Positions 1 through 5,484 of a stretch of 5,484 bases of DNA are shown here, piece after piece. The stretch is from the NCBI GenBank assembly GCA_036401755.1, contig DASWUD010000073.1, positions 1 to 5,484 on the forward strand. The letters run 5' to 3'. A program made the position numbers and the translations under genes. Source of the stretch: DASWUD01 sp036401755 (lineage in GTDB: Bacteria > Pseudomonadota > Gammaproteobacteria > Thiohalomonadales > Thiohalomonadaceae). The notes below the pieces were generated by a model, which saw only the letters and a program-made list of their open reading frames with translations, had not been told where the DNA came from and ran no database searches. The stretch's first letter is position 1. The number at the start of each line of letters is the position of its first letter.

Positions 1-807
1 TACCTGCTGGGTTCGCACTCCGGCTGCTGCGGTATCTGGGTCTCCGGTCCGGACGACCTCGGTGCCCCCACTGACGAGGCCCTGCCGGGCGCTCCTGCTC
101 ACCTGCCGAAGGGCTGGAACTGGGGCTACCGCTCCATGACCACCGTCAAGGGTCTGTTCACCGCCGGTGACGGCGTGGGCGCCTCCGGCCACAAGTTCTC
201 CTCCGGTTCGCACGCCGAAGGCCGTATGGCTGCCAAGGCCATGGTCAAGTTCGCACTCGACAACAAGGACTGGAAGCCGGAGCTCGATACCCCGGTTGCC
301 CAGCTGGTCGATGAGATCTACAAGCCGGTGCGTACCTTCCTGGAGCACAAGAACTACACCACTGCCATCGACGTCAACCCCAACTACATCACCCCCAAGA
401 TGCTGCAGTTCCGTCTGCAGAAGATCATGGACGAGTACGTTGCGGGCGTCGCCACCTACTACACCACCAACGCACACATGCTGAAGGTGGCTGAAGAGAA
501 GCTGGAGATGCTGAAGGAAGACGCCGAGAAGATGCGTGCCAAGGACCTCCACGAACTGCTGCGTGCGTGGGAAAACTACCACCGCATCCTGACCGCGGAA
601 GCCCACATGAAGCACATCCAGTTCCGTGAAGAATCCCGTTACCCGGGCTTCTACTACCGCATGGACAAGAACTTTGTCGATGAGACGAACTGGCACTGCT
701 TCGTCAACTCCGTTTACGACAAGACCACCAAGAAGTGGACCGTGTTCAAGCGCGCCCACGTCGACCTGGTCGACAAGTCGAAGCTGTTCAAACCCGCCGC
801 ACACTAA
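1..807 (+). CDS. aprA: Adenylylsulfate (APS) reductase alpha subunit, C-terminal part (5' end outside window)
   Basis: AprA is the FAD-carrying catalytic subunit of cytoplasmic dissimilatory APS reductase. It interconverts sulfite plus AMP and APS, passing electrons to the [4Fe-4S] subunit AprB. Frame 1 is open from base 1 and gives the last 268 residues of a protein that is usually about 620-660 aa. The ATG at 136 is internal: conserved AprA sequence lies before it, starting YLLGSHSGCCGIWVSGPDD. His6 of the fragment probably matches the active-site histidine known from the archaeal enzyme (recalled, not aligned by tool). The segment GLFTAGDGVGASGHKFSSG (fragment residues 52-70) is the C-terminal FAD-contacting motif of the fumarate reductase/AprA fold. 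Further signatures are RLQKIMDEYVAGVATYY, DLHELLRAWE and the aromatic-rich YPGFYYRMD near the end. Codons are strongly biased (CTG, CGT, AAG, GGT, TTC, AAC), as in a highly expressed gene. A strong terminator follows 26 nt after the stop. The HAEG variant after the FSSGS motif suggests a sulfur-oxidiser type, but direction cannot be proven from this fragment. Confidence 0.96.
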   Translation, partial: YLLGSHSGCCGIWVSGPDDLGAPTDEALPGAPAHLPKGWNWGYRSMTTVKGLFTAGDGVGASGHKFSSGSHAEGRMAAKAMVKFALDNKDWKPELDTPVAQLVDEIYKPVRTFLEHKNYTTAIDVNPNYITPKMLQFRLQKIMDEYVAGVATYYTTNAHMLKVAEEKLEMLKEDAEKMRAKDLHELLRAWENYHRILTAEAHMKHIQFREESRYPGFYYRMDKNFVDETNWHCFVNSVYDKTTKKWTVFKRAHVDLVDKSKLFKPAAH

Positions 808-832
808 GGCTGGTTTGCAGTAACGGAACAGG

Positions 833-865
833 AACCGGGCGCCGCAGGGCGCCCGGTTTCTTTTT
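833..865 (+). terminator. Rho-independent terminator of the apr transcript
   Basis: A perfect 11-bp stem (AACCGGGCGCC at 833-843 with GGCGCCCGGTT at 848-858) encloses the 4-nt loop GCAG. It is followed by a T-rich tract TTTCTTTTT (857-865). It starts 25 nt after the aprA stop codon, so aprA is the last gene of its transcript and galE must have its own promoter or depend on read-through. Confidence 0.93.
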
Positions 866-1093
866 GGGGGGGGCCGTCTCAAGGTTCCTGCTGACTTGCC
901 CCCTCTCTCACCGCGGGATTTATGCCCCTTGTGGGTAGAGTGTTGGGGAGAGGGATCAATCCATGCCGGCTCAACTCTCAGGTGAATGTTGGTCATTGGC
1001 CTTTCGCATCAGCCACAGCCCCCAAGGGGATTCTGGAGTCAATGGTGGCTATTGGGTATCCTTGCCGCCTTCAAACTGAAACAGTGGCGTGAC
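866..1093. other. Intergenic leader between aprA terminator and galE
   Basis: I see no convincing gene, RNA gene or repeat here. The stretch opens with a run of eight G (866-873) directly after the terminator T-tract. A 7-bp inverted repeat (CCCTCTC 901-907, GAGAGGG 948-954) has about 40 nt between its arms and is weak. The galE frame stays open upstream to an ATG at 986, preceded by AGGTGA with no spacing; see the galE entry for why that start was not chosen. No -35/-10 pair stood out, although a galE promoter must be here if the terminator is efficient. Confidence 0.5.
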
Positions 1094-2071
1094 ATGAAAA
1101 TACTGGTTGTCGGCGGCGCCGGCTATATCGGCTCCCACATGGTATGGATGCTGGCCCAGCAGGGGCATCGGGTGACCACCCTCGATGACCTCTCCGGCGG
1201 CTATCGCGATGCCGTCCTTGCCGGTGACTTCGTCTACGGCTCGCTGGCCGATCAAACGCTGCTCGACCAGCTCTTCGCCAGCCACCCCTTCGACGCGGTG
1301 ATGCACTTCGCCAGCTTCATTCAGGTGGGGGAGTCGGTCAGCGATCCAGCCAAGTACTACCGCAACAACGTCATCAACACCCAGAATCTGCTCGATGCCA
1401 TGGTGCACCACGGCGTGCAGCGCTTCATCTTCTCCTCCACCGCCGCCATCTTCGGTGAGCCGCGCTACACCCCCATCGACGAGGCCCATCCCCGCGAGCC
1501 GATCAACCCCTACGGCCGCAGCAAGTGGATGGTGGAGCAGATGCTGGCCGACTACGACCACGCCTATGGCCTTAAATCGGTCTGCCTGCGCTACTTCAAT
1601 GCCGCCGGCGCCCACCCCGACGGGCTGCTCGGTGAGCGCCATGTGCCCGAGACCCACCTGATCCCGCTGATCCTGCAGGCCGCCTCGGGACGGCGCGATG
1701 CCATCACTGTCTTCGGCCGTGACTACGCCACCCCCGACGGTACCTGCATCCGTGACTACATCCATATCATGGACCTGTGCGACGCCCACCTGCGGGCCAT
1801 CAATTACCTGGCCGACGGGGCCGCCACGGGTGCCTTCAACCTCGGCAACGGTAACGGCTTCTCGGTTCAAGAGGTGATCGACACCGCCCACCGCGTCACC
1901 GGCTGCACCATCCCGGTCATCGACGGCCAGCGTCGCGCGGGCGATCCCGCAGTGCTGGTGGCCGATGCCACCCAGGCCCGCCGCATCCTGGGCTGGCAAC
2001 CCGCCTATCCCGAGCTCGACACCCTCATCGCCCACGCCTGGCGCTGGGAAAGTCGATTTGGAAAACGGTAA
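1094..2071 (+). CDS. galE: UDP-glucose 4-epimerase (GalE family, extended SDR)
   Basis: This cytoplasmic NAD-dependent epimerase interconverts UDP-glucose and UDP-galactose (in some homologues the N-acetyl forms), for galactose use or polysaccharide building. The product is 325 aa, typical for bacterial GalE. The N-terminal Rossmann motif is GGAGYIGS (residues 7-14), with Asp31 at the end of beta-2 (DDLSGG) for the adenosine ribose. HFASFIQVGESV (71-82) and YYRNNV are GalE signatures. The catalytic Ser/Thr is in FSSTAAIFGEP (113-123) and the catalytic pair is Tyr140/Lys144 (YGRSK). RYFNAAGA (166-173) and the C-terminal RRAGDPAVLVADAT also match. I chose ATG 1094 because MKILVVGGAG is where the family begins; the in-frame ATG at 986 would add 36 Trp-rich residues not expected in GalE. 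No good Shine-Dalgarno lies before 1094. The position of the E. coli Tyr299 gate appears to be Leu288, so broader sugar specificity is possible. Epimerisation of other UDP-sugars is the main alternative. Confidence 0.93.
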   Translation: MKILVVGGAGYIGSHMVWMLAQQGHRVTTLDDLSGGYRDAVLAGDFVYGSLADQTLLDQLFASHPFDAVMHFASFIQVGESVSDPAKYYRNNVINTQNLLDAMVHHGVQRFIFSSTAAIFGEPRYTPIDEAHPREPINPYGRSKWMVEQMLADYDHAYGLKSVCLRYFNAAGAHPDGLLGERHVPETHLIPLILQAASGRRDAITVFGRDYATPDGTCIRDYIHIMDLCDAHLRAINYLADGAATGAFNLGNGNGFSVQEVIDTAHRVTGCTIPVIDGQRRAGDPAVLVADATQARRILGWQPAYPELDTLIAHAWRWESRFGKR

Positions 2072-2098
2072 TCAACTCCCGGGAAGCCAGCGGCGTGC

Positions 2099-2116
2099 GC
2101 TCAGCGTTATCTGAGC
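2099..2116 (+). other. Small hairpin after galE
   Basis: GCTCAG (2099-2104) and CTGAGC (2111-2116) form a 6-bp stem with loop CGTTAT, 27 nt past the galE stop. No T-tract follows (ACATCGCCC), so it does not meet the pattern of an intrinsic terminator. It may be an mRNA 3'-end structure or chance. Confidence 0.3.
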
Positions 2117-2162
2117 ACATCGCCCTCCCATGAACCCGTTCCCCTCTCGGCCGTCATGATCC

Positions 2163-2185
2163 TGTAGAATGGCGCCATTCCTACA
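2163..2185 (+). promoter_or_regulatory. Candidate -10 box inside a 23-bp dyad upstream of the cysteine-cluster gene
   Basis: TAGAAT (2165-2170) matches the sigma70 -10 consensus TATAAT at five of six positions; the -35 region is poor (TTCCCC at 2139-2144, spacing 20). The box is embedded in an inverted repeat: TGTAG (2163-2167), the perfect palindrome AATGGCGCCATT (2168-2179), one extra C (2180), then CTACA (2181-2185). This leaves a leader of about 60 nt before the ATG at 2237. A symmetric site over a -10 box is what a dimeric repressor operator looks like, but no regulator is identified and the promoter itself is not proven. Confidence 0.45.
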
Positions 2186-2223
2186 CGGCGAGAGCAAAGT
2201 AACTCCTGCCATCGAAGCGATCC

Positions 2224-2228
2224 GAGGT
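2224..2228 (+). promoter_or_regulatory. Ribosome binding site fixing the start of the cysteine-cluster gene
   Basis: GAGGT lies 8 nt before ATG 2237, a good Shine-Dalgarno match and spacing. It is the clearest ribosome binding site in the window and supports that start. Confidence 0.75.
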
Positions 2229-2236
2229 AACTATCC

Positions 2237-3139
2237 ATGAGCGGCATCAACATCGACATCAGCCAGTCCCCCTTTCCCAACAGCCCGGTGGTTCCCGAAC
2301 TGGTGGAGGGCAGCAAGAGCATCAGCTTCCGCTGCTACAAGGGGATCAAGTGCTTCAATGCCTGCTGCTCCAACATCGACATCAGCCTCACCCCCTACGA
2401 CATCGTGCGCCTCAAGAACCGCCTCGACATGGTCTCCGGCGAATTCCTGCTCAAGTACACCTATCCCTACGAGCTGGAGAAGGAGGGCATCGCCGGGGTC
2501 AAGCTCAAGCCGGTGGAGAACGGCACCGCCTGCCAGTTCATGACCCCCGAAGGGTGCAGCGTCTATGAAGACCGCCCCACCGCCTGCCGCTACTACCCGG
2601 TCGGCCTGGTCTCCATCCGCAAGCAGGACGAGTACGTCGATCGCAGCGCCTACGCCATCGTCAAGGAGCCCCACTGCCTCGGCCACCACGAAGCGCGTAC
2701 CATCACCATCGATGAATACCGCAAGGAGCAGGGCGCCGATCAATACGACGAGAAGGACCGTGCCTGGCGCCAGCTGATCCTCAAAAAGAAATCCTCCGGC
2801 CCCACCGTCGGCAAGCCCACCAAGCGCAGCCTGCAACTCTTCTTCATGGCCTGCTACGACCTCGACCGCTTCCGTGAGTTCGTCATCAGCGACGGCTTCA
2901 CCCAATCATTTGAGATTGACGAAGAACTCCTCGCTAAGATGGTGATGGACGAAGAGCAACTGATGCAGTTCGCCCTGCGCTTCCTCAAGCAGGTGATGTT
3001 CGGCGAAATGACCATCCCGGTAAAGGAAGACGCCGTACAGGCACGCATCGCGCGCATGCAAGCAATGCAGCAGAGCAACGAGCCAATACTGGATGCCAAA
3101 GAGTACGACCCGGCGATGGAGCCGCAGGAGATCGGTTGA
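2237..3139 (+). CDS. YkgJ-family cysteine-cluster protein (putative metal or Fe-S binding)
   Basis: A 300-aa soluble protein of the YkgJ/CxxCxxCC cluster family, whose biochemical role is not established; the family is annotated as binding zinc or an Fe-S cluster. Visible signatures are FRCYKGIKCFNACCSN (Cys33, 39, 43, 44), LTPYDIVRLKNRL (51-63), and a second group, Cys99, Cys107 (GCSVYEDRPTACRYYPVG) and Cys117. Two more cysteines lie at 147 (PHCLGHHE) and 206. These form two clusters about 55 residues apart that could jointly hold a metal centre. The C-terminal third (from about 215) is acidic and helical-looking, without known motifs, and there is no signal peptide or membrane segment. The start at 2237 has a good ribosome binding site and a plausible promoter. 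The gene is monocistronic-looking: 165 nt separate it from galE and 163 nt from the flippase. Codons almost all end in G or C, like galE, so it belongs to the core genome rather than the downstream region. Confidence 0.88.
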   Translation: MSGINIDISQSPFPNSPVVPELVEGSKSISFRCYKGIKCFNACCSNIDISLTPYDIVRLKNRLDMVSGEFLLKYTYPYELEKEGIAGVKLKPVENGTACQFMTPEGCSVYEDRPTACRYYPVGLVSIRKQDEYVDRSAYAIVKEPHCLGHHEARTITIDEYRKEQGADQYDEKDRAWRQLILKKKSSGPTVGKPTKRSLQLFFMACYDLDRFREFVISDGFTQSFEIDEELLAKMVMDEEQLMQFALRFLKQVMFGEMTIPVKEDAVQARIARMQAMQQSNEPILDAKEYDPAMEPQEIG

Positions 3140-3302
3140 GTTTATAGCGAGCTGAGGTCAGCGACTGACGCTCATTGATCGGCAGCAGCTGTAACGTAAA
3201 GGTCGAGAAGCCCGCGCCACATACACATGTCCAGCCATCCAAATACACCGGGGCTAACCTCCCGGTGCCATTCACCATACTGATCGTCCGCCTGTATTGA
3301 GC
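3140..3302. other. Intergenic region before the flippase, with two small dyads
   Basis: No gene is supported here. GTCAG-CGA-CTGAC (around 3157-3169) is a 5-bp hairpin shortly after the stop of the cysteine-cluster gene. CACCGGG (3246-3252) and CCCGGTG (3261-3267) form a 7-bp stem with an 8-nt loop about 35 nt before the flippase start. Neither is followed by a T-tract. I found no ops/JUMPStart-like element, which often precedes polysaccharide operons, and no clear promoter. Confidence 0.4.
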
Positions 3303-4634
3303 ATGCCTGCCGCATCCTTGTCTTCACGCCTGTTGGCCCTCTGGCGTGGCTCCGCCCTGCTCAAGACCGCGGCAGGCAGTATGGCCCTGAAGATCCTCGG
3401 AGCGGCCTTCGGCTTGCTGAACGGTATCTTGTTTGCTCGCTTGCTGGGGCCGACGGAATTTGGAGTCTATTCCATCGTTATGGCGGCAGTAACCCTGCTG
3501 TCTACGCTGGCTGTACTAGGTTTGCCATCGCTGGTTACCCGTGAGGTGGCAGTTCACCATTCGAAAGCGCAATGGAGCCTGCTAAAGGGAGTGCTGGTAA
3601 CCAGTCATCGTTGGGTAATAGTGGCCTCGCTGTTATTGATGCTGGCGGTTGCAGGCATTGCCACTGGATTTATGAGCCGTTACCCACTCACTGTCGTGGG
3701 ATGGGCCTCGGCCCTGTTGCTGATACCGCTCATGGCATTCAATCAGCTTCGTGCCGCGCTACTGCGTGGCCTGCATTGGGTTGTGGCTGCCGACATCCCT
3801 GAATTGGTTGTGCGCCCCATGCTGGTGACATTGGGCGTAACGATAGTCTATGCCCTATCGATTACCGCTGATAGCAATGCAGCGTTGAGCGTGCAGGCGG
3901 CCTCGGTGTTAGTGGCCTTACTGGTGGGGAGCTGGCTGCTGGCGAGGCGAGTTCCTGGGCAAATTAAAAATGTGCACTCAGAACACAGGCGAGAAAGCTG
4001 GCTCCGAGGCTCGGGCGTTTTCTTGACGATTACCATAGTTGGAATGCTTGAGAGCCAGCTGCCACTGTATATGCTCGGGGCTCTTTCAAAGTCAGAAGAT
4101 GCCGCCCTATTTCAGGTGGCAAGTCAAATCGTAGGTGTGGTGGTGTTGGGACTGACAGCAGTAAATTTGCCACTACAGCCGAAACTTGCAGCTGCATGGG
4201 GCCAGGGGAAAAAAGTTCAAGCTCAGCAGCTGGTGAGTGAGTCTGCAAAAATGGCCTCGGTATTAGCAATAGCGGCCGCGGTAATTATCATGCCGTTCGC
4301 TGAGCAACTGTTAAGTATCTACGGTGAGCAATACACCGGCTCGGCATGGGCCTTACGTATTTTGGTTATGGGGCAGATATTCAACGCGCTGTCGGGTTCA
4401 TGCGGCGTAGTGCTGGCAATGACTGGGCATCAGAAACTGCAGTTGATGGGGCTGATTTTGGCACTTTTAGTTAACCTAGTGGTGGCTATTTTCGCAATTC
4501 CCATGTTCGGGGTAGTAGGCGCAGCAATGGCGACCACATTTAGCTTGCTGTTGTGGAATATGCTGCTGATGTTCTTTGCATGGAAGAAGACTGGATTACG
4601 CTCATTTGTTGATTTTAGTCGGAAGGAATGCTGA
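3303..4634 (+). CDS. Oligosaccharide flippase family membrane protein (Wzx-like, MOP superfamily)
   Basis: An inner-membrane protein of 443 aa that likely moves lipid-linked glycan units, or a related polysaccharide precursor, to the periplasmic face. The sequence is almost wholly hydrophobic helices. About 12 segments can be drawn by eye, roughly at residues 26-46, 52-76, 103-123, 131-150, 170-188, 201-215, 238-260, 273-291, 316-338, 350-373, 381-402 and 404-426. The family signature is ARLLGPTEFGVYSIVMA (45-61) at the end of the first helix. Later GLPSLVTREVA and the C-terminal GVVGAAMATTFS fit the polysaccharide synthesis/transport family. A basic tail, FAWKKTGLRSFVDFSRKEC, closes the protein. 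ATG 3303 was chosen; an in-frame TTG at 3297 adds two residues, and ATG 3379-3381 region would remove the conserved LLKTAAGS lead-in. None has a good Shine-Dalgarno. The sulfotransferase-like gene follows after 64 nt without a terminator, so they are probably cotranscribed. Codon use is less GC-biased than in the upstream genes. The transported glycan cannot be read from the sequence. Confidence 0.86.
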   Translation: MPAASLSSRLLALWRGSALLKTAAGSMALKILGAAFGLLNGILFARLLGPTEFGVYSIVMAAVTLLSTLAVLGLPSLVTREVAVHHSKAQWSLLKGVLVTSHRWVIVASLLLMLAVAGIATGFMSRYPLTVVGWASALLLIPLMAFNQLRAALLRGLHWVVAADIPELVVRPMLVTLGVTIVYALSITADSNAALSVQAASVLVALLVGSWLLARRVPGQIKNVHSEHRRESWLRGSGVFLTITIVGMLESQLPLYMLGALSKSEDAALFQVASQIVGVVVLGLTAVNLPLQPKLAAAWGQGKKVQAQQLVSESAKMASVLAIAAAVIIMPFAEQLLSIYGEQYTGSAWALRILVMGQIFNALSGSCGVVLAMTGHQKLQLMGLILALLVNLVVAIFAIPMFGVVGAAMATTFSLLLWNMLLMFFAWKKTGLRSFVDFSRKEC

Positions 4635-4698
4635 AGTAACAGCTCACATAGTGTTCACGTGCCACCGACTAACAGGTGCGCAATGATCAGGCCAAATT

Positions 4699-5373
4699 AT
4701 GATATTTAAGAAAACAATTAAGGCACTCCTTAGGTGGGTGCTCTTCAGAAATGAAGAAAAAATAGTGGTTGCCAGCAATGGGCGAGCTGGCTCAACGATG
4801 CTGTTCGAGGCGATTACGCGAAGCTATATTCAGCACAGGTTTCATTTGAACAGCACTAGCTATATTGGAGATAAGCTGGCAAAACTGGCAAGCAATTATT
4901 GCGACAGATTGGCGGATATAAGGAAAACAAATGCCGCTGTAATCAAGACGCATGCATTATGGGATGGGTGCGCGGAGCCAGGAGTAAAATATCTTTTTGT
5001 ACATGGAGACCCGTTGGATTCTGCGCTATCCGTTGCTGGCATGGTAGATAAACTCGGAGAAGATTGGTTCAAGGAGCATCTCTATCATCTAGAGTCTAAG
5101 GGTGGTGAATTAGTCGATCTTTTTCAAAGCGATGTGTTGAATTATGAGAACGAAATCGTCTCATGGTCAGGCGCTAAGGATGATGCAGTCTTATGCGTTG
5201 CATATGAACAATTGTGGGAGATGGTGTCGAAAATAAGTGAACACGTGGGGTTTGATGTGCGGCTGCCTGAGTTTATACCGCGACCAGTAAAGGCATCGAA
5301 AGTCGCTGTGAACCAACCGCTGTTTGATGAACTCCGAAGAATTCGGAAAGCTGTATTCAATATGGAATTATGA
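4699..5373 (+). CDS. Sulfotransferase-like P-loop protein
   Basis: A 224-aa soluble protein with the layout of PAPS-dependent sulfotransferases, which move a sulfuryl group from PAPS to a hydroxyl or amine. The 5'-phosphosulfate-binding loop is visible as IVVASNGRAGSTMLFEAI (residues 22-39), after a beta-strand. VIKTHA (81-86) matches the second strand region. KYLFVHGDPLDSALSV (97-112) is the 3'-phosphate-binding strand and helix; Asp104, Pro105, Asp107 and Ser111 are kept, but the usual Arg is Gly103. VAYEQLW (167-173) followed by a helix and HVGF matches the late YExL...LGF element. It is somewhat short for the family. The basic, hydrophobic N-terminus (KKTIKALLRWVLF) could touch the membrane but is not a clear signal peptide. 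ATG 4699 has AGG 7 nt upstream (4689-4691). It lies 64 nt after the flippase, which suggests glycan sulfation, though the acceptor is unknown. It is strikingly AT-rich for this window, with AUA, AGA and AGG codons, suggesting transfer. It could be a P-loop protein that no longer binds PAPS. Confidence 0.72.
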   Translation: MIFKKTIKALLRWVLFRNEEKIVVASNGRAGSTMLFEAITRSYIQHRFHLNSTSYIGDKLAKLASNYCDRLADIRKTNAAVIKTHALWDGCAEPGVKYLFVHGDPLDSALSVAGMVDKLGEDWFKEHLYHLESKGGELVDLFQSDVLNYENEIVSWSGAKDDAVLCVAYEQLWEMVSKISEHVGFDVRLPEFIPRPVKASKVAVNQPLFDELRRIRKAVFNMEL

Positions 5374-5484
5374 CTTCAAGATCGGAAAGGAAATATCTGG
5401 TCGATATCACTGCTGGATATTGTATGGATATGGTGGTGCCATGCGAATGATGATTCTGGGTATGACAGAATCGTATTTTGGAAG
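5327..5484 (+). CDS. Possible 5' end of a further gene, running off the window
   Basis: A frame starting at ATG 5327 is open to the window end (52 codons), beginning MNSEEFGKLYSIWNYDFKIG and continuing through GRYHCWILYGYGGAMRMMILGMTESYFG. It overlaps the 3' end of the sulfotransferase-like gene by 47 nt in another frame. A later in-frame ATG at 5441 would start it as MRMMILGMTESYFG with GGTGGT only 3 nt upstream, and AAGGAAA (5387-5393) is a purine-rich stretch without a well-placed ATG. I do not recognise the protein. Over the last 110 nt the frame of the upstream gene is also open after its stop, so an open frame here is weak evidence. Tandem orientation and the continuing cluster make a downstream gene likely; its exact start is uncertain. 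Confidence 0.3.
   Translation, partial: MNSEEFGKLYSIWNYDFKIGKEISGRYHCWILYGYGGAMRMMILGMTESYFG

Noticed and set aside
1049..2035. Long open frame on the minus strand opposite galE (328 codons)
   Set aside because: It is antisense to an unmistakable galE; GC-rich codons with G/C third positions leave the opposite strand open. The peptide is a low-complexity Gly/Val/Asp-rich sequence with no known motif.
2099..2116. GCTCAG/CTGAGC hairpin as a galE terminator
   Set aside because: No T-tract follows and the stem is only 6 bp; kept only as a low-confidence structure.
2285..2315. VVPELVEG peptide near the N-terminus of the cysteine-cluster protein, like the translation of a common dispersed repeat
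   Set aside because: The DNA differs from the repeat as I remember it at most synonymous positions, and a proline/valine/glycine lead before the FxCxKG motif is normal in this family, so it looks like coincidence.
2231..2905. Open minus-strand frame opposite the cysteine-cluster gene (224 codons)
   Set aside because: Same shadow effect; the translation is a repetitive Gly/Ala/Val/Asp mix, while the + strand carries a recognised family with an RBS.
2985..3278. Minus-strand frame (97 codons) covering the 3140-3278 intergenic part
   Set aside because: It overlaps the 3' end of the cysteine-cluster gene, has no RBS, and its sequence resembles no family I know.
3140..3302. ops/JUMPStart element, integron attC site or insertion-sequence end at the island edge
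   Set aside because: No GGCGGTAG-type ops core was seen; the dyads lack attC core motifs; no terminal inverted repeats, transposase or target duplication were found.
1..5484. CRISPR array, tRNA or rRNA gene, tandem repeats
   Set aside because: No regularly spaced repeats, no tRNA cloverleaf or rRNA-like sequence was noticed on either strand by eye.

Overview
The window is a stretch of a sulfur-metabolising Pseudomonadota chromosome, most likely a gamma- or beta-proteobacterial sulfur oxidiser. This rests on the first gene, the C-terminal part of dissimilatory APS reductase alpha subunit (AprA) in its GASGHKFSSGSHAEG form, plus GC-rich DNA with Gram-negative style genes. AprA also occurs in sulfate reducers, and I cannot fix the lineage more finely. 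All recognised genes lie on the + strand.

Layout: (1) 1-807, 3' part of aprA, ending in a strong intrinsic terminator (833-865), so aprA is the last gene of its transcript. (2) 866-1093, a leader of about 230 nt with no convincing gene. (3) 1094-2071, galE (UDP-glucose 4-epimerase family), complete, 325 aa. (4) 2072-2236, an intergenic region with a candidate sigma70 -10 box embedded in a 23-bp dyad, and a clear ribosome binding site. (5) 2237-3139, a YkgJ-type cysteine-cluster protein, 300 aa. (6) 3140-3302, an intergenic region with small hairpins. (7) 3303-4634, a polytopic polysaccharide flippase of the MOP superfamily. (8) 4699-5373, a small sulfotransferase-like P-loop protein. (9) A further reading frame, overlapping the end of the sulfotransferase-like gene, runs off the right edge and may be the next gene.

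There is a visible change in character around 3140-3300. To the left, genes are GC-rich with almost exclusively G/C-ending codons. To the right, the flippase is mixed, and the sulfotransferase-like gene is much more AT-rich and uses AUA, AGA, AGG and UUA codons. This pattern is usual for a laterally acquired surface-polysaccharide locus that begins here and continues beyond the window.

Functionally, AprA oxidises sulfite to APS (or runs in reverse), GalE supplies UDP-galactose-type sugars, and the flippase moves lipid-linked glycan across the inner membrane. The last gene could sulfate a glycan or another acceptor, although its 3'-phosphate-binding motif is atypical. The link between these genes into one sulfated-glycan pathway is inference. 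I did not see an obviously novel multi-gene system; the best second-look items are the atypical sulfotransferase-like protein, the dyad over the promoter of the cysteine-cluster gene, and the island boundary.
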